From Actinokineospora pegani (GTDB lineage Bacteria; Actinomycetota; Actinomycetes; Mycobacteriales; Pseudonocardiaceae), in the NCBI RefSeq assembly GCF_009745975.1, contig NZ_WHOL01000036.1:44149-108148 (forward strand): 64,000 nt of DNA, in the 5' to 3' direction. The stretch's first letter is position 1, and each line of letters starts with the position of its first letter. The translations under genes and the position numbers were made by a program. This document shows, in pieces, positions 58,792 through 64,000 of this stretch. The notes below the pieces were generated by a model. It saw nothing but the letters and a program-made list of their open reading frames with translations, was not told the DNA's origin and made no database searches.

Positions 58792-59875
58792 TCACGGCGA
58801 CACCCCGGCCCGCAGCACGGCGTCGAGCTCGTAGGTCTGCGGCTCGAGCGGGTCGGCGTCGCCCGCCGTCATGTACGTGGGCGGGTAGTCGGCCGTGGCG
58901 GTCCTGACCGTGGAGACCTCGTCCAGCCGCGGGTGGCTCTCGAAGTCCTTCCGCCCCGGGTAGCTCCACGCGTACGTCCGGAAAGCGGGGAAACCCGCCT
59001 TCAGGACCGTGTCGAAGTCGTACGGCCCCGAGTACGGGATCACGCTCCGTAGGTCGTCGACGGGCAGTCCGATGTGGACTCCCATGCGCTCCGCGAGCGC
59101 TGGATTCGTGATCAAGATGGCGGCGTAGGGCCTGGGGTGATCTCGTTGACGATGAGCGGCGTGGCGACCAGGGCGACGACCACCCCGAGCGCAGGTGTGG
59201 CGACAGGCCACCCTGCGCTGGTTCGCCGACCACGGGGCCTGGGTGCCGACAGCGCCGGGGGCGAAATTGAACGCGTGCTGGCCGTAGGGGACCTTGATCA
59301 GGCGATTGGGGATCGCGGCGCGCCGCAGCAGGTCGGCGCTGATGACGAGGTAGCCGTGCTCAGCGAACCATCGGGCATGCCCGGATGGGGGGCCTTCCAG
59401 GCGGGAGCCCGACACCCAGCCGCCGCCGTGCACCATGACGATCACCGGCGCTTGTGCCGTGGCAGCGGCGGGACGCCACACCGACAGCGGCACCGGTTGC
59501 CCCTCGAAGGTCAGGTAGTCGACGTTCTCATCGGGCGAGGCGTCGCCGGTGGCCAGGGTGAACAGAGCCCCCGCATCGAGGGAGACATCCTCGCGAGCGG
59601 CCATGGCCAACTGCTGGCCACCGACCACCGCCACGCCCACAGCGCCCCCGCCGTCAACACCACCGAGACCAGCAGGGAGTACACCCACACCGACGACAGG
59701 ACGGCGCTGACCACATCGACGGGCGTGGCAGGAACGTGTCGGCGACCGCGAGGAACACCACACCCGCCAGAACGGCCAGCACCCGCTTGGACCACGTGGC
59801 TCCGGCATCCCGGCGCACGCGATCCGCCTCCTTGGCGGGGTCCGCCGAGTTGCCGCCACCTGCCGACAGGGTCAC
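58792..59875 (-). pseudogene. Scrambled membrane-anchored alpha/beta hydrolase (HSL-like)
   Basis: The original start is probably GTG 59875 (gaggagt upstream). N-terminal sequence and helices lie in successive frames: KRVLAVLAGVVFLAVADTFL, then SSVWVYSLLVSVVLTAGAL, so at least two frameshifts. The hydrolase body is in a third frame: VIVMVHGGGWVSGSR (HGGG oxyanion motif). It then jumps to LLRRAAIPNRLIKVPYGQHA with the catalytic-His segment that should be C-terminal, returns to central sequence (AAILITNPALAERMG, VIPYSGPYDF) and ends at DPLEPQTYELDAVLRAGVSP. The GDSAGG elbow is absent. This looks like recombination between two copies or an internal rearrangement. Non-functional. Confidence 0.7.
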
Positions 59876-59950
59876 CGTGGACTCCTCACCAACCGCTCTG
59901 CGATGCGACCATCCCCAGCACGGAAACCGGCCAAGCCGCACCATCCCAGC

Positions 59951-60202
59951 TCACCGACTGACACATGTACTTGATGCCTGTTCGCGCATGATCTGGCGGA
60001 CCGGTTCTGGGCCGCACACCACGCCGTGGGCGGCCAGGCCGGCGTGGAGGCGCCGGTACCCGCAAGTGACGTCGGAGTCGGCGAACACCTCCGCGATCCG
60101 GGCGGAGAGCATGTCCCCGCGCGTGGTGGCCGATACCGGGCGTCCGCGCCATTCGTGGAACCCGGACTCCAGCCGGTCCGCTGTCCGGAAGACCCGAGGC
60201 AC
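59951..60202 (-). mobile_element. IS3-family transposase OrfB fragment
   Basis: Eighty-three residues match the N-terminal part of IS3-type OrfB: LESGFHEWRGRPVS, then RIAEVFADSDVTCGYRRLHA and GLAAHGVVCGPEPVRQIMRE, the HTH_21 region. The DDE catalytic core is missing, as are OrfA and both ends. It lies between the scrambled hydrolase and the fkbH-like remnant and may mark the event that broke them. Confidence 0.75.
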
Positions 60203-60252
60203 CTCACCCCACCCCGGCTGTCAGAGGCGGCCAACGCGCAGGCAAGGGATGA

Positions 60253-60680
60253 TCACGGCACGACGACGGCCCGCAGGTGCGCGGGGTCGTCGGGGATCTG
60301 GTCCAGATCGGCGCCGAAGGTCACCGTCCCTGCCGACTTCCTTGAAGCCGTTGAACTTGAACGAGACCAGCATCATCCGGTTGCGGCTGGTGGGTACGAA
60401 GTCCGCGTGCAGCGGCGCGCCCGCGTCCCGTGCCCGCCGCTTGAGGTGGTTGATCAGGACCGTCCCCACCCCGCGCGACATGACCCTGCACGACATGAGC
60501 AGCACCTTGACGCGCCACTGCTCGCCGGTCTCCACCAAGGCGAGGCCGATGTTGCCGTAGGGCCCGTACCGGTCGGTGAGCCGGGCGACGAGCAGCAGGT
60601 GGTCGGGTGAGGTGCGGTAGGCGTCCAGTTCGTCGTAGGAATAGGTGCGCCCGGTCGTGTTGAGCTGGTTGGTGCGCACG
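60253..60680 (-). pseudogene. C-terminal GNAT-like half of a broken fkbH-type gene
   Basis: Sequence in another frame from the HAD half resumes with LTVRTNQLNTTGRTYSYDEL and continues DHLLLVARLTDRYGPYGNIG, VKVLLMSCRVMSRGVGT and NRMMLVSFKFNGFKEVGRDG. This is the acyltransferase-like C-terminal domain of FkbH proteins. A further shift near 60330 moves the true tail (LDQIPDDPAHLRAVVVP, stop at 60253) to a third frame. A GTG just after the HAD stop could re-initiate translation, but the second shift would still remove the tail. Confidence 0.7.
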
Positions 60681-60681
60681 G

Positions 60682-61251
60682 TCAGGCGATCTCGACGCGC
60701 ATGTCCAGTGCGGCGAGGAAGTCCTCCTGCGGCCCGGCGAAGGACTCCTCCGCGATGGTGCGCTCCTGGTCCGAGCGGTACATCTCCCGCCGCCGATGGG
60801 AGTCCTCGGTGACGAACCGTGGCACGAACTCGGTGCGCACCAACAAGTCCGTGACCTCGCTCGCGTCCACACACAGCACGCCGGGGTGCTCGTGGGCGAC
60901 CTCGTCGCGCTCGAAGGGCTGGTCGTTGACGAAAGCCAGGGCGTCGACGCCGATGTTGAGGGCGCGGGCGATCTCGGTGACCGACGCGGACCTCACGCCC
61001 CGCCCGACCTGCGGGTAGAGGAGGTACTCGGCGATCCCGAGCTCGGCCAGCCTGGCCATCGCGGCCTCGGGATCGTTGCGGCTGGCCACCGAGTGCAGGA
61101 TGCCCCGCTCGTCGAGGGCGGCGAGGGTCTGGCGCACCCCGGGGCGCAGCGCCGCGCCGCCGTTCTCGAGCAGGACCCCCTCCCACACGGTGTCGTCCAG
61201 ATCCCACACGACGCACTTGATCGTCCTGGTCGCGGTGGGGTCACCGGTCAT
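60682..61251 (-). CDS. FkbH-like HAD-IIIC domain protein (glyceryl-ACP synthesis), truncated
   Basis: This protein has 189 residues; ATG 61251 has gaaaggcag upstream. It has HAD motif I CVVWDLDDTVWEGVLLE with D-x-D, VRQTLAALDERGILHSVASR (motif II Ser), and motif III/IV region GVDALAFVNDQPFERDEVAH. In FkbH enzymes this domain dephosphorylates 1,3-bisphosphoglycerate and loads glycerate onto an ACP for hydroxy/methoxymalonyl-ACP. The frame stops after LDMRVEIA, where about a dozen residues normally link to the GNAT half. The HAD domain is intact, but the full enzyme is broken. Confidence 0.75.
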   Translation of the reverse strand: MTGDPTATRTIKCVVWDLDDTVWEGVLLENGGAALRPGVRQTLAALDERGILHSVASRNDPEAAMARLAELGIAEYLLYPQVGRGVRSASVTEIARALNIGVDALAFVNDQPFERDEVAHEHPGVLCVDASEVTDLLVRTEFVPRFVTEDSHRRREMYRSDQERTIAEESFAGPQEDFLAALDMRVEIA

Positions 61252-61292
61252 GGCACTGCCTTTCGATCTTCCAGTAAGAGCCCATAGCGGTT

Positions 61293-62415
61293 TCAGTCGA
61301 GCGGGGAGTGTTGGTACGCGGCCTGGGCGAGGTAGGTTTGCTGCAGCTGGATGCTGCCCTCGATGATCTCCATGACCTTCGCGTCGCGCAGCAGCCTGCC
61401 TGCGGGGTGCCCGGGCGCGCAGCCGCGCGCGCCGAGGATCTGCACGGCGTCGGCCGTGGCGGAGAACGCCTTGCAGGACGCGAAGTACTTGGCTGCCCAG
61501 GTCGCGTTGACGGTGCCGGGATCGCCCTTGTCCTTGAGCAGCCCCGCCCGCAGGCACAGCAGCCGCGCCGCGGACAGGCTCGTGTCGATGTCGGCGATCA
61601 TCCGCTGCACCAACTGGTGGTCGGCCAGCGGCGCCACGAACCGGACCCGATCCTGGCGTGGTCGAGGCTCAGTCGCAACGCAGCGGCGAGAATGCCCACA
61701 CAGCCCCACGCCACGCTGTAGCGGCCGATGTCCAGTGCGCTCGTCGCCACTGCGGACATGCCGCGATCAGCGCCGAATCGGGCACCCGGCAGGCGGTCAA
61801 CCGCAGCTCGGCGAGCATCGACGCCCGGGTGCCCAGCACCCCGTTGATCGGGACGACCTCGAGGCCGGGGGCGTCGCGCTCGACGAGGAACGCCGCGGCT
61901 TCGCCCTCGCTGCGGGCAAAGACGAGGAACACGTCCGCCCGCTGCCCATAGGTGATCCACTTCTTCTCGCCGGTGAGCAGGTAGCCGCCCTCGACCCGCT
62001 CGGCCCTGGTGTCCAGGTTGCCCGCGTCGCTGCCCGATCCCTCCTCGGTCAGCGCGAACGCCCCGACCCGCTTCCCCGACGCCAATGCGGGCAGCCACCG
62101 CTCGCGCACGGCGACACTGCCCCAACGGGTGACCGCGTGGGCCACCATGCTGTGCACGGTCAGCATGCTGCGCACCGACGAACAGGCCGCCCCGAGCGCC
62201 TCGTTGAGCAGCCCGAAGCTCACCGCATCGTAGCCCTGCCCGCCGTGGGCGTCGGGCACGAGGGCACCGAAGAAACCCTCTGCGGCGAACGAGTCCACGA
62301 AGTCGCGTGGGATCGCTTCGGCCGCGTCCCACTACTCGGCATGCGGCTCGACCCGCTTCTCGACGAACAGCCGGAACGCCGCGCGCCGCTGCCGCTGGGC
62401 ATCGGAGAGCTCCAC
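61293..62415 (-). pseudogene. FkbI-like acyl-CoA dehydrogenase, decayed
   Basis: The start is GTG 62415 (ggaggt upstream): VELSDAQRQRRAAFRLFVEK. An in-frame TAG at 62332-62334 (after VEPHAE) is followed in the same frame by WDAAEAIPRDFVDSFAAEGF and HGGQGYDAVSFGLLNEAL, then VGAFALTEEGSGSDAGN and GEKKWITYGQRADVFLVFA. Frame is lost near 61770 (SALDIGRYSVAWGCVGILAA continues) and again near 61650 (PLADHQLVQRMIADIDTS to the stop at 61293). This acyl-ACP dehydrogenase would oxidise glyceryl-ACP in the methoxymalonyl pathway. Three independent lesions make it a clear pseudogene. Confidence 0.8.
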
Positions 62416-62440
62416 CGCTACCTCCGCCCGGTCGGGGCGC

Positions 62441-62655
62441 TCATGCGCCCGTGGGCACGCCGGTCCTGCGGGCGACGAACTCCGCGATGGCGTCGATGCT
62501 GCGGAAGTTGGCGAGGTCCAGGTCGTCGTCCTCGACCGGCGCGCCGAGGTCCTGCTCGACAAGAGCACGAGCTGCATGACGAAAAGGGAGTTGACGTAGC
62601 CGCCGGTGAACATGTCCTCGTCGCCGCGGCGCGCGACACGACCGCCAGCGCCCAC
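62441..62655 (-). pseudogene. FkbJ-like acyl carrier protein, truncated and frameshifted
   Basis: The core reads DEDMFTGGYVNSLFVMQLVL, which contains the phosphopantetheine Ser in the VNSLF context, then after a one-base loss near 62560 continues in another frame as EQDLGAPVEDDDLDLANFRS and IDAIAEFVARRTGVPTGA, stop at 62441. The N-terminal 20 or so residues are absent, and a stop (TAG) lies just before the core. It sits 26 bases ahead of the FkbI-like gene, the order seen in methoxymalonyl-ACP operons. Confidence 0.75.
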
Positions 62656-62967
62656 CTAATCCACCAGATCAGCGACAACCACCCCCGACCAGGCGACCAC
62701 CCCGTGCCGACGCGTCGCCCCAGGACCATCCCCGCACCCGAGGGACGCCGACCCCCGCACATCGACCGCCATCACGCACTCGCAGGCCACCGCCGACTGA
62801 AACCAACCTGATGGCCAAGTACATCTAGGCGCTGTCCGGAAACTTCGAGACACTCCACGCGGTCAGCGTGGCCCCGGGTTTGTGTCCGGGAGAGTTCAGC
62901 GGCAGTCGTGTACTCGGACGGCGCGGCATGGCCGGAACAAGGACGTGAAGCGGTTCACCGGGGGCCG
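62656..62967. other. 312-bp stretch with no recognisable gene
   Basis: It lies between the broken ACP gene and the PLDc_N gene. A 65-residue minus-strand frame (62656-62853) and short plus frames show no domain or ribosome site. It probably contains lost 5' sequence of the carrier-protein gene. Confidence 0.5.
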
Positions 62968-63339
62968 CTACCGCACCTCGCCGTCCCTGCCCTCCGCCTC
63001 TCGGGCCTTGAGCCGCTGCTCCTCGGCGCGCTCGCGGCAGCGGCGCAGGAACTCCGCGTCGGACTCGGCGTCACCGGCGGCGAAGCGGCCGGGTCGGTCG
63101 TACTCCGGGAAGTGCGGCATCGTCCGCTCGTAGGCGCGCGGGCGGACGGGCCCGCGGTGGGGCTTGCCCGCCACCAACCAGACGATCGAGCCCGCGAGCG
63201 GGAAGAACAGGACAATCAGGATCCAGGCCATCTTGGGCAGGTGCCGGGTGTCGCCGTCGTCGGTGGTAATCACGTCGACAAGACAGAACAGCCACAGGCC
63301 CAGGGTGAGAAGGCCGAAGAGACCGCCGAAGTAGAGCAT
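62968..63339 (-). CDS. PLDc_N-domain small membrane protein
   Basis: This protein has 123 residues from ATG 63339; the ribosome site is weak and the frame runs upstream. It has two transmembrane helices: YFGGLFGLLTLGLWLFCLVD and MAWILIVLFFPLAGSIVWLV. LPKMAWILIVLFFPLAGSI is the hallmark of the phospholipase D nuclease N-terminal (PLDc_N) domain. The C-terminal half is charged and helical (AEFLRRCRERAEEQRLKARE). Such proteins are common in actinomycetes; their function is unknown. Confidence 0.85.
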   Translation of the reverse strand: MLYFGGLFGLLTLGLWLFCLVDVITTDDGDTRHLPKMAWILIVLFFPLAGSIVWLVAGKPHRGPVRPRAYERTMPHFPEYDRPGRFAAGDAESDAEFLRRCRERAEEQRLKAREAEGRDGEVR

Positions 63340-63417
63340 CGCTGAAAACCCCCATGGTTCGTGAGCGCAGAATAGCGCAACGCCGCGGACACCGGAACGT
63401 GCAGCATCGGCCGCGTT

Positions 63418-64000
63418 GTGAACCCGGACACCCACCGGCCACACCCGGCGCCCGTGTACGACTACCTGCTCGGCGACGGCGACACCATCCGCGTCGTGCA
63501 CCCCGGCCGCCCCACCTGCTGCCCCTGGCCCGCCTCGACCACGTCGTCGCCTGGAACGGCGTCACCCTCACCAACGAACCCCCACCTCCGCCTCGCCCAG
63601 TACCGCGCCAACAACAACCCGGAACATCGACTCCGCCTCTCCCGGGCGTTCGTCGCGGGCAAACTCCACAACTACCGACAACGACTCCTGCGCGCCGCCC
63701 GCGACAACACCAGAACACGCCAAACCCGCCTGCGCGACACCACCGAACACCACGCCACCGCCCTCACCCGACTCGAACACACCCGCGGCCTCGACGAATT
63801 CCTCGGCATCGAAGGAAACGCCACCCGCGAGTACTTCCAAGCCCTCGACCACCTCGCCCCCGGCACCGCACCCGGCCGCTCCCGACGACCACCCACCGAC
63901 CCAGTCAACTGCCTGCTGTCCTTCGGATACGGCATGCTCCGCGTCGCCGTCCACGGCGCCCTCGAACACGTCGGCCTCGACCCCTACCTCGACTACCTCC
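63418..64000 (+). CDS. cas1: CRISPR-associated Cas1, 5' part, with compensating frameshifts; runs off the window
   Basis: The frame from GTG 63418 (GTG 63454 possible) is open to the window end. It contains VYDYLLGDGDTIRVVHPG, RLAQYRANNNPEHRLRLSRA, FVAGKLHNYRQRLLRAAR, the active-site Glu region FLGIEGNATREYFQALDHL and DPVNCLLSFGYGMLRVAVHG, then HVGLDPYLDYL. These are landmarks of the Cas1 integrase that captures CRISPR spacers. Between about 63510 and 63580 the expected sequence (LLPLARLDHVVAWNGVTLTN) is in another frame, so a one-base loss and a one-base gain scramble about 23 residues without creating a stop. The catalytic His/Asp would be beyond the window. Confidence 0.75.
   Translation, partial: MNPDTHRPHPAPVYDYLLGDGDTIRVVHPGRPTCCPWPASTTSSPGTASPSPTNPHLRLAQYRANNNPEHRLRLSRAFVAGKLHNYRQRLLRAARDNTRTRQTRLRDTTEHHATALTRLEHTRGLDEFLGIEGNATREYFQALDHLAPGTAPGRSRRPPTDPVNCLLSFGYGMLRVAVHGALEHVGLDPYLDYL

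Noticed and set aside
63568..63969. Minus-strand 133-residue frame at the right end
   Set aside because: It is antisense to the cas1 frame, rich in Gly/Val/Glu, and has no domain.

Overview
The window is 64 kb of very high-GC DNA with GTG/TTG starts, overlapping ATGA-type gene junctions, type VII (ESX) secretion-associated genes, large type I PKS genes and NarL-type two-component genes. This points to a filamentous actinomycete, most probably of the order Pseudonocardiales (Actinokineospora/Saccharothrix/Actinosynnema-like). That placement is inferred from gene content and codon use; no rRNA marker is present.

Region 1 (1-9.2 kb) is mixed housekeeping: the 3' end of an AlkD-like repair gene, a histidine kinase and response regulator flanking an ABC exporter pair, a methyltransferase, a PRC-barrel/DUF2382 stress protein, and a molybdopterin oxidoreductase that lacks the usual Fe-S cysteines together with a small helical partner.

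Region 2 (9.3-18.2 kb) is a complete 'anchored repeat' Zn/Mn-type ABC transporter locus. It has a substrate-binding lipoprotein with a repeat domain inserted in it, an ATPase, a permease, and three secreted or surface proteins built from the same repeat, one with an LAATG sortase-type tail. Two Zur-like boxes lie in front of the two operons.

Region 3 (18.4-24.6 kb) has a class III nucleotide cyclase, a broken RidA/WYL-regulator pair, three secreted hydrolases (cutinase, alpha/beta hydrolase, lipase), a ZIP-transporter remnant and a 63-bp inverted-repeat element.

Region 4 (25-33.8 kb) is a single-module highly reducing PKS (KS-AT-DH-cMT-ER-KR-ACP) translationally coupled to an aldehyde-dehydrogenase-fold protein, a plausible reductive release enzyme. 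A second PKS with the same layout (49.5-56.8 kb) is coupled to an alpha/beta hydrolase. The stretch between them (33.8-49.2 kb) holds a Tat-secreted protein, an SDR, two DUF4383 paralogues with SigB-like promoter matches, an aldehyde dehydrogenase whose catalytic Cys is Arg, an eight-gene ESX-associated operon ending in two secreted hydrolases, and two tandem HTH-NACHT-transmembrane proteins.

Region 5 (58-62.7 kb) is a gene graveyard: remnants of a TetR regulator, a scrambled membrane alpha/beta hydrolase, an IS3 transposase, and a decayed fkbH-fkbI-fkbJ-like set (hydroxymalonyl/methoxymalonyl-ACP extender-unit synthesis). The window ends with a PLDc_N membrane protein and the start of a cas1 gene that continues beyond the edge and carries a pair of compensating frameshifts. 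All functions are read from motifs; no database search was possible.
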